This document shows, in pieces, positions 1-8,177 of a DNA stretch of 45,775 nt. The stretch covers positions 1 through 45,775 of the forward strand of contig JAJECE010000012.1 in the NCBI GenBank assembly GCA_022822185.1, in the 5' to 3' direction. Position 1 is the first letter of the stretch; every line of letters starts with the position of its first letter. The notes under the pieces were generated by a model. The model saw nothing but the letters and a program-made list of their open reading frames with translations. It did not search any database and had not been told where the DNA came from. Source of the DNA: Rhodothermales bacterium. GTDB taxonomy: Bacteria > Bacteroidota > Rhodothermia > Rhodothermales > Bin80. Position numbers and translations under genes: made by a program.

Positions 1-715
1 ACATCAGTGCAAGACTGGGAACCAGATATAAGACCCGGCCGCCAACCCCCGCCAGATCCTCGGCAATCCGAAGTGAGGTGAAGGTCTTGCCGGTTCCGCA
101 GGCCATCAAGAGTTTGCCCCGGGATCCCGGTTCCTGAAGCCCCCTGACCACATTGCGGATCGCTTCCTCTTGATGCGGGCGCGGGGTCTTCTGCGGGGCT
201 TTCTCCTCCACCTTCCCCGCGCCAACATACGCGGCCCAGTCAATCGGGCTTTGTTTGAGGTCATGAAGGCCAATACGGAGGACGGGAACGGCCTGATCAC
301 GAATCGTGTCCTCGGCCTGCTTATTCCAATTCTTCCCCGTCGTATCAATGATGACGCGGCGTTCAAAATGCTTCTTGCCCGACATCGCCAGGAAGGAGTC
401 CAGATCCTCCTTCCGCAGCGTCTTCCCTTTTGCAAAGAACTTGCACTGGATCGCACACCAGCCTCCCGTATCCCGGATCTTTGCCACCAGATCTACCCCG
501 ATGTCCTGCTCCGACACTCCCTGGCCGGATGCCCACTCAGCATACGTCACGGGCGGCTCATACTGCGCTTTCTGGACCGGGTCATGCGTCAGAAATGCAA
601 TGCAGAACTTCTCAAATGCGGTTCCTTTGATGCGTTCTTGATTGTGGTCGGATGCCGCGGCTTCTTTGCGCCAGACATCAAGGATGTGCTCCAATGAGGA
701 GTCAGATACAGGCAT
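1..715 (-). CDS. Restriction-type helicase with N-terminal Mrr-like nuclease domain (3' end outside window)
   Basis: An open frame runs from an ATG at 715 off the left edge, giving the first 238 residues. Residues 25-155 look like an Mrr/PD-(D/E)xK nuclease domain: GVDLVAK around D75 followed by the AIQCKF strand (Q90, K92) fits the D...(Q/E)xK catalytic pattern. A helicase segment follows, with a Q-motif-like RPHQEEAI at 179-186 and a Walker A ACGTGKT at 205-211. This order (nuclease, then SF2 helicase) is typical of the large type ISP and related restriction-modification proteins, where a methyltransferase usually lies further C-terminal. Whether that part exists cannot be seen here. It could instead be a nuclease-helicase of another defence system. 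The family call is fairly secure, the subtype is not. Confidence 0.8.
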   Translation of the reverse strand, partial: MPVSDSSLEHILDVWRKEAAASDHNQERIKGTAFEKFCIAFLTHDPVQKAQYEPPVTYAEWASGQGVSEQDIGVDLVAKIRDTGGWCAIQCKFFAKGKTLRKEDLDSFLAMSGKKHFERRVIIDTTGKNWNKQAEDTIRDQAVPVLRIGLHDLKQSPIDWAAYVGAGKVEEKAPQKTPRPHQEEAIRNVVRGLQEPGSRGKLLMACGTGKTFTSLRIAEDLAGVGGRVLYLVPSLALM

Positions 716-1096
716 GATGGATGAAATGATCGAAGGTGAGGCTAAATTAACGAATCTCACTGAATTTCAAGATTATTCGGGGACCTGCGCCACATAGTGA
801 CACGACCTGTCATCGCTCACCGTTCCAATGCCACGCAAGATGTTGGGCCCCTCACTGAAGGATGATTTGTCTGAAACGGAAGCCGTCTGCCAAATTGTAT
901 GGTCGGCAATAAATTTTAGTCATGAGTAAGCATATCAGCAATCTTTCGTGTATTGCCCAATCACCAATCTTCCTATCTTGCCTGCTGCACCGGAAAATTG
1001 CAATCCGTTCCGAAATTCGGATGATTAATATCAAACGGGCTTGCTATCTGCTTCGTGCTTAACTTGTATGCTCTGTAACTAATTCTCATTGAAAAC
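716..1096. other. Intergenic region between divergent genes
   Basis: These 381 bases separate the minus-strand restriction gene from the plus-strand DoxX-esterase gene. The stretch must hold promoters for both directions. It is AT-rich around 900-1080, but I see no convincing repeat, hairpin or small gene. Short frames here look non-coding. Confidence 0.5.
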
Positions 1097-2383
1097 ATGA
1101 TCTGGACAAAACTGAGCAGACACACCGATCTGGGACTACTCATCCTGCGTATAGGATTCGGCCTTGGCATGCTCATCTTCCACGGCTGGAGGAAGTTAAC
1201 CGGGGGCCCGGAAACATGGGCAAACGTTGGAGGGGCCATGGAGATCTTGGGGATCGGCTTTGGCCACACCTTCTTTGGCTTTCTCGCCGCTTTTGCCGAG
1301 TCAATCGGAGCGATTTTAATCATCCTCGGACTCCTCTATCGCCCCGCTGTCGCGATGCTGGGATTTACCATGCTTGTCGCAACGCTCACCCTGGCCATCA
1401 CTGGAAATGGGGACCCCTCCCACGCGTTCAAAAATTTCTTTGTCTGCGGGGGTAAGTTCCTGATTGGCCCCGGAAAGTATAGCCTGGATTACATGTTTGG
1501 TAAAAAAACGATAGGGAGCGCTGCGGTACTGGCGTTGCTTTTTGTCGCAATCCCCGGCACATCCTTTGCGCAGCACAGCACTGTCCATGACCAGTTGACC
1601 ATGCAAAGCCAAATCCTGGATTCGGAGCGGAAGTTTGCCGTCTACCTCCCGCCTGATTATCATACAAGCGAACGTAGCTATCCCGCACTCTACCTGCTGC
1701 ATGGCGCCGGTGATGATCAGACCGGATGGGTTCAGTTTGGCGAGGTCCGTCATATTGCAGACAAGGCGATCAGACAGGGACAGGCAACCCCGATGGTCAT
1801 CATCATGCCGGATGCCAATACAGGGGTTCGGGGATACTTCAACGATGTCACCAACTCATGGCGGTATGAGGATTTCTTTTTTGAGGAATTGATTCCCCAT
1901 GTAGAGGAGCGATTTCGAATCAAGTCTGAGAAACGCTATCGGGCCGTTGCAGGCCTCTCCATGGGTGGAGGAGGCTCATTCATCTATGCCCTCCGCCGCC
2001 CGGAGCTCTTTTCGTCTGCTGCCCCGCTGAGCGCATGGGTCGGGCCGAGTTCTGCCGAAGATTACAAAAGCGTGATGGAGCGCTGGGGGAACAATCTGTC
2101 GGATATTTCCGATGAGGAAATTGAAAACTACGTTAAACGGCACAATGCTGTTGAACTGATCCGTTCGCTACCGGAAGACGAGATGCGGTCTGTTCGATGG
2201 TTTATCGACTGCGGCGATGATGATTTTCTGTATGAAGGAAATTCGCTCGCCCACATTGAGATGCGAAAACGTGAAATTCCACATGAGTTCCGTATTCGTG
2301 ACGGTGGACATACATGGACCTACTGGCGTGAGAGCCTGCCGGTTGTCCTTCACTTTGTCTCACAGGCATTCCACCAGTACTAA
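1097..2383 (+). CDS. DoxX-family membrane protein fused to a secreted-type esterase
   Basis: The 428-residue protein combines two normally separate proteins. Residues 5-131 form a DoxX-type four-helix membrane domain, ending in the family's usual GPGKYSLD motif. A second hydrophobic, signal-peptide-like stretch follows at 133-158, ending in TSFAQ. Residues 165-426 are an alpha/beta hydrolase of the esterase D / PF00756 type: an HGAG oxyanion region (202-205), nucleophile elbow GLSMG with Ser288, acid residue in the DCGDDD segment (371-376), and His405 in GGHTW. The hydrolase would sit outside the cytoplasmic membrane. The second domain has its own signal-like start beginning at Met133, so the fusion looks like a lost DoxX stop codon between two adjacent genes. 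A sequencing error is the main alternative. Confidence 0.85.
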   Translation: MIWTKLSRHTDLGLLILRIGFGLGMLIFHGWRKLTGGPETWANVGGAMEILGIGFGHTFFGFLAAFAESIGAILIILGLLYRPAVAMLGFTMLVATLTLAITGNGDPSHAFKNFFVCGGKFLIGPGKYSLDYMFGKKTIGSAAVLALLFVAIPGTSFAQHSTVHDQLTMQSQILDSERKFAVYLPPDYHTSERSYPALYLLHGAGDDQTGWVQFGEVRHIADKAIRQGQATPMVIIMPDANTGVRGYFNDVTNSWRYEDFFFEELIPHVEERFRIKSEKRYRAVAGLSMGGGGSFIYALRRPELFSSAAPLSAWVGPSSAEDYKSVMERWGNNLSDISDEEIENYVKRHNAVELIRSLPEDEMRSVRWFIDCGDDDFLYEGNSLAHIEMRKREIPHEFRIRDGGHTWTYWRESLPVVLHFVSQAFHQY

Positions 2384-2545
2384 GTGAGTGCTCGGCTTGG
2401 GAAGGTAGTTAGCCTAATCTTGAATTCTCCGTGATCCAGTTCGCTTTGGTGACCTTTTATGCCATATCAAATCAACTTGCATGAATTTTGAGAACTTCTA
2501 TCTGGAAACTCCATCTCTTGTATTACATGCCATGATCGTCTGGCA

Positions 2546-2671
2546 ATGACTCCGTTACTTGCTCGCTATACGGAATCTCTCTGGCCCGTAGAAACTTATT
2601 TTCTAACCCGCCGATATAAGTTGAAAACCCCCATCCGGGGGATCCAGAACGAGGTGATCAATGAAAGATAA
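2546..2671 (+). pseudogene. Decayed copy of the exported small protein, surviving as a 41-codon ORF
   Basis: An ATG at 2546 opens 41 codons ending at a TAA (2669-2671) that overlaps the start of the following barrel gene by 11 bases. Its last 26 residues match the C-terminus of the intact small protein at 4183-4599 (YFLTRRYKL, then TPIRGIQ, EVI). The first bases also resemble that gene's start (shared ACTTGCTCGCT), so an internal deletion of about 290 bases best explains it. In both copies the small gene overlaps the barrel start, so the remnant may still provide translational coupling. No function is expected for the peptide itself. Confidence 0.65.
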
Positions 2672-3626
2672 TTTATTCACTCGAACCGCGTATACCCTGA
2701 AAGGACTGACACTGTATGCCCTTTTCAGTATAACCCTGTATGGGCCCTCGCAAACGACCTTCGCCCAGGGGACACCGTGGATTGCAGAGCCCCGTACCGG
2801 CAGTATCAGTCTTTCGTACTATAGTCAGAATTCGGACAAATTCTATTTCGGCACAGATCTCGTGGATGGGCCATCACTGGAAGATGCTGAAGCAGAGCAG
2901 ATTACGGTTTGGCTTCATGCCAACTACGCAATTACAGATGCAATTGCGGTTGATCTACAGACGGCCTGGGCTCGGAACACCTTCGATGATCCCGTCAATC
3001 CGTCTGATGAGGAACACTATGGAGCACTTTATGACAGCAACGTTTCTGTAACTTGGCGCTTTGTGGACGAATTAGTCCGTAATCATGCACCCAGCATTGC
3101 AGCGCGTGTGGGGGTAACCATTCCCGGTAAATACAAAAACGGTTACATTAGTTCGCTTGGAGATGGTGCCAGTGGAGTTGAGGGATCCCTGATTGTTGGT
3201 AAGTTCTGGGATATGGTAGGTGCATCAGGCGAAATTGGCTACCGACACAGAGGGTCTTCTTCAATAAGTGCCGGTGCTCTCGGCCCCGATGCAGGTACGG
3301 ATGTTGATGTTCCTTCAGAAATATTCCTGAACCTTTGGGTCTTTGTTCCGATTGGTAACCGTATCCGAATAGGAGGCAATTACCGCATGATCAATGCCAT
3401 TTCGGGGAGCGGACTCAAGGATCCTGATTTCCCGCCCAGCCAATTCCCCAATCTGCAAGAGGATATTCAATTTATCGGTGGCCAGGTATTTGCCGATTTG
3501 TTGTGGGGCATCAGTGCAAATGCCTTTTTCGGAAACGTTATTGACGGTCGTAACACACTAAAATTAACCGTGTCTGGCGTAGGACTGAACATGAATTTCG
3601 GTGGCAGATTCCGTGGTGGCATGTGA
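2661..3626 (+). CDS. Outer-membrane beta-barrel protein, copy 1
   Basis: The 321-residue protein has a signal peptide (about residues 1-36, ending TTFAQ). An alternating strand pattern with aromatic girdle positions follows and continues to the C-terminus, as in transporter- or porin-like barrels of Bacteroidota. No conserved domain name can be given with confidence. It is a paralogue of the 4589-5560 product: both share TPWIAEPRTGS after the signal peptide, VSVTWRFVDELV-type strands, ARVGVTIPG, and a GEIGYRHRGS segment. Loops differ most, which suggests changing surface specificity. The ATG overlaps the short decayed upstream ORF. Function is unknown. Confidence 0.75.
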   Translation: MKDNLFTRTAYTLKGLTLYALFSITLYGPSQTTFAQGTPWIAEPRTGSISLSYYSQNSDKFYFGTDLVDGPSLEDAEAEQITVWLHANYAITDAIAVDLQTAWARNTFDDPVNPSDEEHYGALYDSNVSVTWRFVDELVRNHAPSIAARVGVTIPGKYKNGYISSLGDGASGVEGSLIVGKFWDMVGASGEIGYRHRGSSSISAGALGPDAGTDVDVPSEIFLNLWVFVPIGNRIRIGGNYRMINAISGSGLKDPDFPPSQFPNLQEDIQFIGGQVFADLLWGISANAFFGNVIDGRNTLKLTVSGVGLNMNFGGRFRGGM

Positions 3627-4182
3627 TCATATGAGACGAAGCCCTGCGCTTTATCTCTAACAATCGCCGCCCCCTGCCTGAACCAACTCGTGCATAACGG
3701 TCACGGAGTCACGCGTTTTATCCATTCGCAGTTGTTTTTGATAGGATACTCACAGCCATCTCCCCTGCGGCCATACTGCAGGTAGTGTCTGGAACAGTCT
3801 GCCCCCTGAGTACCGCGACGATTAACTACTGTCTGGGGATAATGACTCTGCTGGAAGGTAATTCTGGTTGGATACCCGTCATAAGATACGTTCGGCTATT
3901 TCCTTTTAAGTATCCGACACTCCAGTAAAATCAACACACCGGCAGATTCTGAGCCTAAGTGTTTGGCACTGGGAAATGAATATTTTTAGGGTTGGATCCT
4001 CACCATTCTCAAAGAATATTCGGCAATATCGGGAGGAAATCCCAAAATGCCCTGACTGTAAGGGGGATAAAGGATACATGTCCATTGAATCCACAAATCA
4101 CTGACTGCCCCCTTTTCGAATTAAACATATTAATTACGTATATTGGGATTGTTCAGTTATTGGCAACCATTCTTGAAAACTC
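3627..4182. other. 556-base gap between duplicated units
   Basis: The gap holds no convincing gene. A frame at 3992-4186 is short, lacks recognisable features and runs into the next gene's start, so I do not call it. The promoter for the second small protein-barrel unit is expected in the AT-rich 4090-4180 part. I saw no strong hairpin. Confidence 0.4.
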
Positions 4183-4599
4183 ATGATTCGTTCTACTTGC
4201 TCGCTTGCTGTTGTTGCGGTCCTTTTTGGATTCACGGCTCCGGTTATTGCCCCATCAGGTTCCATCGGCACCGGGCCTGGTCAGATCAGTCCGCGTAAAG
4301 CATACGCACAGGGCAAGTCCCTCACCTTTAAGGTGCTGGCCTGCAAGGGATGCCCAATCCAGAAAACCGAATTGGACAAGGACCGGGCAGTCAGTCTGGC
4401 GGCCAGCCTGGAAGCGGTGTACGCGGATGAAGAAACCGGATCGCCGGATGACGATATAGTAAGAGGGCTGTGCGGGCCGGATACAGAGGAAAAAGATTGC
4501 GGCATCCGCATGGAGGTCGTCCATTATTTTCTAACCCGCCGATACAAGTTGCAAACTCCCATCCGGGGAATTCAAGACGAAGTGATTGATGAAGGATAG
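4183..4599 (+). CDS. Exported small protein with CxxC motif, upstream partner of the barrel gene
   Basis: This 138-residue protein starts at an ATG with a hydrophobic N-terminus (residues 1-24) and a YAQG-type cleavage candidate near 43, so it is probably exported. A CKGC motif lies near residues 54-57 and further cysteines near 97 and 106, possible disulfides. The C-terminal 26 residues are preserved in the decayed copy upstream of the first barrel. Its stop overlaps the start of the second barrel gene by 11 bases, implying translational coupling and a shared task such as barrel accessory or periplasmic partner. I do not recognise a family. Confidence 0.65.
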   Translation: MIRSTCSLAVVAVLFGFTAPVIAPSGSIGTGPGQISPRKAYAQGKSLTFKVLACKGCPIQKTELDKDRAVSLAASLEAVYADEETGSPDDDIVRGLCGPDTEEKDCGIRMEVVHYFLTRRYKLQTPIRGIQDEVIDEG

Positions 4600-5560
4600 C
4601 ATTGTCAGTAAAACCACCTGTGCCTTAAAAGGGCTGGCATTGTCTGCACTCCTGAGCATGGTTCTGTGGGGGCCGTCGCAGACCGCCCTTGCTCAGGGTA
4701 CCCCGTGGATTGCAGAGCCCCGCACCGGCAGTGTCAGCGTTTCATATTTCAACCAGAGTGCCGAGGAATTCTACCGAGGTACAGAAACCGTGAAAGGACC
4801 TCTGGAAGCTACCGGGGCAAGCCTGGGGCAGAGTACAGTGTGGATTCATGCCAACTATGCAATTAATGATGCAGTTGCCGTAGATCTGCAGACGGCCTGG
4901 GCACAAAGTAAAGTGGATGGTGCCGTCGGCCCGTCCGGTGGAGAGGAGAGTTACAGCGGGCTGTTTGATACCAATCTTTCTGTGACCTGGCGCTTTGTAG
5001 ACGAGCTGGTCAGCAATAATGCCCCCAGTATTGCTGCACGCGTGGGGGTAACCATTCCTGGCGGGTACGATACTGGCTATATCAACTCACTCGGTGATGG
5101 TGCCAGTGGATTTGAGGGATCCCTGATTGTTGGTAAATTCTGGCGTGTACTCGGGGCATCAGGAGAGATTGGCTACCGGCACAGAGGATCCACTTCGGTG
5201 AACTCCAATGCAGTCGGTGCCGGGAACGGCGGTGATGTTGATGTTCCATCGGAAATGTTCATGAACCTGTGGGTCTTTGTTCCGGTTGGCAACCGGATCC
5301 GGATAGGCGGTAACTACCGAATGGTCAACGCCACATCGGGAATTGATATTGGCGGAGAAGGTTTTTCGCCAAGCCGATTCCCCGGCCTGGAAGAAGACAG
5401 TCAGATTCTTGGCGGCCAATTATTTGCCGACCTGTTTGGCAGTGCAAGCGCAAATGTATTTTTCGGGAGTATTGTTGGAGGCCGTAACACGGCAAAGTCT
5501 ACCGTATTTGGTCTTGGGATCAGCGTAGGACTCGGTGGAGGCTTTGGTGGTGGCCTGTAA
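4589..5560 (+). CDS. Outer-membrane beta-barrel protein, copy 2
   Basis: The 323-residue barrel is paralogous along its full length to the 2661-3626 product. A TTG at 4586 is possible, but I chose the ATG at 4589 because it gives the same MKD start as copy 1. A signal peptide ends at about residue 37 (ALAQ), and repeated amphipathic strands reach a glycine-rich C-terminus. The conserved core and divergent loops match a tandem duplication followed by surface divergence. Its start lies inside the end of the upstream small-protein gene. Substrate or ligand unknown. Confidence 0.75.
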   Translation: MKDSIVSKTTCALKGLALSALLSMVLWGPSQTALAQGTPWIAEPRTGSVSVSYFNQSAEEFYRGTETVKGPLEATGASLGQSTVWIHANYAINDAVAVDLQTAWAQSKVDGAVGPSGGEESYSGLFDTNLSVTWRFVDELVSNNAPSIAARVGVTIPGGYDTGYINSLGDGASGFEGSLIVGKFWRVLGASGEIGYRHRGSTSVNSNAVGAGNGGDVDVPSEMFMNLWVFVPVGNRIRIGGNYRMVNATSGIDIGGEGFSPSRFPGLEEDSQILGGQLFADLFGSASANVFFGSIVGGRNTAKSTVFGLGISVGLGGGFGGGL

Positions 5561-5670
5561 TTGCAGAAAGCCGAATATCGTTCCTGAATGTCTGACGGAA
5601 ATGGGCACTATTACTGTCCCAGTTATGTGACATCAACATTGATCCACGAACGGGAAAAAGGTAGATCCGA

Positions 5671-6540
5671 ATGGATGCACAAACGATAAGATCTAAGCAG
5701 CGCTGGGATGGCTCCTCCCTCTGGCAATTTGGAATTGGTGTCTTAGGGGTTTTGATCTTCACGACTTCGCTTTCTTATGGCCAGGCGACCAATTGGGATA
5801 AGGCGGATCCCTCGAATACCGCTACAATTGACCACTCCGCCTGGCAGACAATTCTGGATACCTATCTAATCACTGATGATCCATCCGGTATCCATCTTTT
5901 TGACTATCAGGCACTCCAGGAAAATGCAACAGACCGGCAGCGCCTGAATCAATATCTTGAAAATATTCAAGGGCTAGATCCCCGCCAGTACGCAAAGGAT
6001 GTTCAGATGGCATATTGGATCAACCTCTATAATGCATTGACCGTGAACACAGTGGTGGATGCCTATCCCGTTGAATCTATCATGGAAATCCATGACGGAG
6101 AGAATCCCGGTACGGGCCCGTGGAAAGATATCCGTGCAAACGTGGCCGGAGTTCCTCTGACGCTTGACAATATTGAGCACGACATCCTGCGTCCGATCTG
6201 GCAGGATAATCGGATTCATTACGCGGTCAATTGTGCCAGTTTAGGCTGTCCAAATTTGGCACCTGAAGTATTCACATCTGCGAATCTGGATACGTTGATG
6301 GATCAATGCGCCAAAGATTTTGTGAATCATCTGCGTGCAGTGGAACTCCTGGATGAAGCGTTCGGGGTTACGTCAAGTTTGTATTTCTGGTATATGGACG
6401 ACTTTGGCGGCTCGGAGGCAGGTGTGCTGGCGCATCTGCAAAAGTACGCAGACCTAGACTTAGCCGAGCAACTCAAAAGTTTTGAGGGATCGCTGGATCA
6501 CGAATATGACTGGCGACTTAACGGGGTGGTTGCTCAATAG
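5671..6540 (+). CDS. DUF547 domain protein, exported
   Basis: The 289-residue protein has an N-terminal hydrophobic segment (about 18-37, ending SYGQ) that looks like a signal peptide or anchor. The rest carries DUF547 hallmarks: AYWINLYNALTV near 111-122 and the cysteine-containing HYAVNCASLGCPNL near 189-202, followed by the conserved C-terminal part. The conserved Cys/His region suggests a papain-like fold, as proposed for DUF547 relatives, but catalysis is not established. It lies 110 bases after the barrel gene and convergent with the glycosyltransferase; no operon partner is evident. Confidence 0.85.
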   Translation: MDAQTIRSKQRWDGSSLWQFGIGVLGVLIFTTSLSYGQATNWDKADPSNTATIDHSAWQTILDTYLITDDPSGIHLFDYQALQENATDRQRLNQYLENIQGLDPRQYAKDVQMAYWINLYNALTVNTVVDAYPVESIMEIHDGENPGTGPWKDIRANVAGVPLTLDNIEHDILRPIWQDNRIHYAVNCASLGCPNLAPEVFTSANLDTLMDQCAKDFVNHLRAVELLDEAFGVTSSLYFWYMDDFGGSEAGVLAHLQKYADLDLAEQLKSFEGSLDHEYDWRLNGVVAQ

Positions 6541-6576
6541 CTTCCCCTTTGGCCATCCACCCCTACACCCTCCTAT

Positions 6577-7899
6577 TCAGGAATCTGGGGGCATGCTGAA
6601 CCGGTTTACCGCGGGATCACTGCCTCTATATCTTCGCCTGAACAGGTCATAGAGGAGGGCCAAAAGAATCAGACCATACTCTAAAGGCCGCACCCAGGCT
6701 GGATGTGCAAATGGATGCATCTCCATATTGCTCAGATTCAGCCCGGTGATATACGATAACAGCACCGCTACAGACGCTGTCCATGCCCATGCACTTGGAC
6801 GAATCGCCGCAAAAGGCAGTAGCCATAACAGATACCAGGAGTTAACGACGGGCCAGAGCGCAAACAACCCGCCATAGATCCAGTCCCCCCGCACAATTGC
6901 ACCCGAAGCATCCCGGCGATAGACCAGATAGTACCCCCCTATCATGACAGCAAGCACAAGTCCACATAGGATCCGGGCGGTCGCATTCGTCATCCAGGGT
7001 TTTAATAGACTGAACAGGGCGGCATTGAACTCCCATTCGCGGGTAAACACAAGAAGCGTCTCCAGGTCTGTGCTCCCCTGCAAAACAAAAGGCAGATAGA
7101 TCAGCACCAATGCCCCAATAAAAATCCCCCAAACATGCAACCCTCTTCGCACCAGAATAAACGGAACGACGAGTAATGCCAGGATTTTAGCCCCCACAGC
7201 CAACGCCAGAAAGATGGCCGCACTGTAAGTCCGGTCTCTTTTGACCAGCACAACTGCCGCAAGCACAAGAAAAACAGCAATACCATCCGGGTGAGCGGTG
7301 AAGGCAATTTCCTTGATCACCAAAGGGCTCCACGCATAGAGCAGTACTGCCGGTGCAGGAGCCAACCGAAGTAACAAAGCGACGGTCATCAGATCAACAA
7401 GAATCATGAGCACCTGCAATGCTGTGACACTGCCTGGAGCAAGCCCATATCCCCCCAGAAAGACAAGTTGGGTTACCGGTCCATAGATCGTCGGCAACTC
7501 AGGATAGTTGATGCCATCCAGAATACGCTGGAACTGATCCGGTACACCTGCATCACCAAAGAAAGCTTCAGGAGCCAACCCATAAGGAGTGCCGTCCTGA
7601 ATGAAGCGAAAAGCATCCCATAAATATCTGTAGAAATCATCCTCGTAGAAGGGACCGCCAATGATCCCGCAGATCCGAAACAGGATTGCCCAGCCGATAA
7701 GCCGACTCACTGAGAATTTTTGATCAGGATGGCGGCGGTAATAGGCATAAATAAGGAAGGTTGCTGCCGCAATACAACCGGATAGCCCAAGGAAGAGTTG
7801 AAGTGATGGATCCCCTGAAGTTTGTGTAATCCAGGAGAGCAGGCCATACGCCAGTAAACATACCAAGCCCGCAATATCAATCGGAGAAAGAAATCGCAT
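6577..7899 (-). CDS. Multi-span membrane glycosyltransferase of the GT-C / GT87 type
   Basis: The 440-residue protein has about ten hydrophobic spans. After the second or third span comes an acidic EDDFYRYLWD motif (around residues 88-97), the extracytoplasmic catalytic-loop signature of GT-C enzymes that use polyprenyl-phosphate sugars. A YGP segment and W-rich loops further on fit mannosyltransferase-like GT87 relatives. I place the start at the ATG at 7899, with GAGG just upstream; a TTG at 7911 would add four residues. Likely role: transfer of a sugar to a lipid, glycan or protein at the membrane. Donor and acceptor cannot be read from sequence. Confidence 0.75.
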   Translation of the reverse strand: MRFLSPIDIAGLVCLLAYGLLSWITQTSGDPSLQLFLGLSGCIAAATFLIYAYYRRHPDQKFSVSRLIGWAILFRICGIIGGPFYEDDFYRYLWDAFRFIQDGTPYGLAPEAFFGDAGVPDQFQRILDGINYPELPTIYGPVTQLVFLGGYGLAPGSVTALQVLMILVDLMTVALLLRLAPAPAVLLYAWSPLVIKEIAFTAHPDGIAVFLVLAAVVLVKRDRTYSAAIFLALAVGAKILALLVVPFILVRRGLHVWGIFIGALVLIYLPFVLQGSTDLETLLVFTREWEFNAALFSLLKPWMTNATARILCGLVLAVMIGGYYLVYRRDASGAIVRGDWIYGGLFALWPVVNSWYLLWLLPFAAIRPSAWAWTASVAVLLSYITGLNLSNMEMHPFAHPAWVRPLEYGLILLALLYDLFRRRYRGSDPAVNRFSMPPDS

Positions 7900-8177
7900 C
7901 AACCTCGGCAAGGGACAAAGAAGGGACGGGGATGCTGCCTCTGAACGAATGCCCAGAACATGAAAATGCAGTCGTAGTTGTCCAAAGTGAATACCGACAT
8001 GAATTTATTCGTGAAAACATGGGAGATGGTGTATCCCCGCGGCAGCATGATACGATCCGTGTCAAAATAATGCATGGCGACAGATATAGGAATCCGTACC
8101 ATCGAACTCCTGCCTCTACAATTTTGGCCATTATATAGTATTTTGAGTATATACGGTTCTGAACTGCGACACGATCC

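Larger units (their letters stand above)
2546..5560 (+). repeat. Tandem duplication of a small protein-barrel gene pair
   Basis: Unit 1 (2546-3626) and unit 2 (4183-5560) share the gene order, the overlapping stop/start junction, and near-identical bases just before the barrel start (for example ATTTTCTAACCCGCCGATA at both). Unit 1 has lost the middle of its small gene. The units are divergent at many positions, so the duplication is not recent. Confidence 0.7.

Noticed and set aside
3992-4186. 64-codon frame in the gap before the exported small protein
   Set aside because: No signal, motif or conservation with the first unit; ends within the next gene's start.
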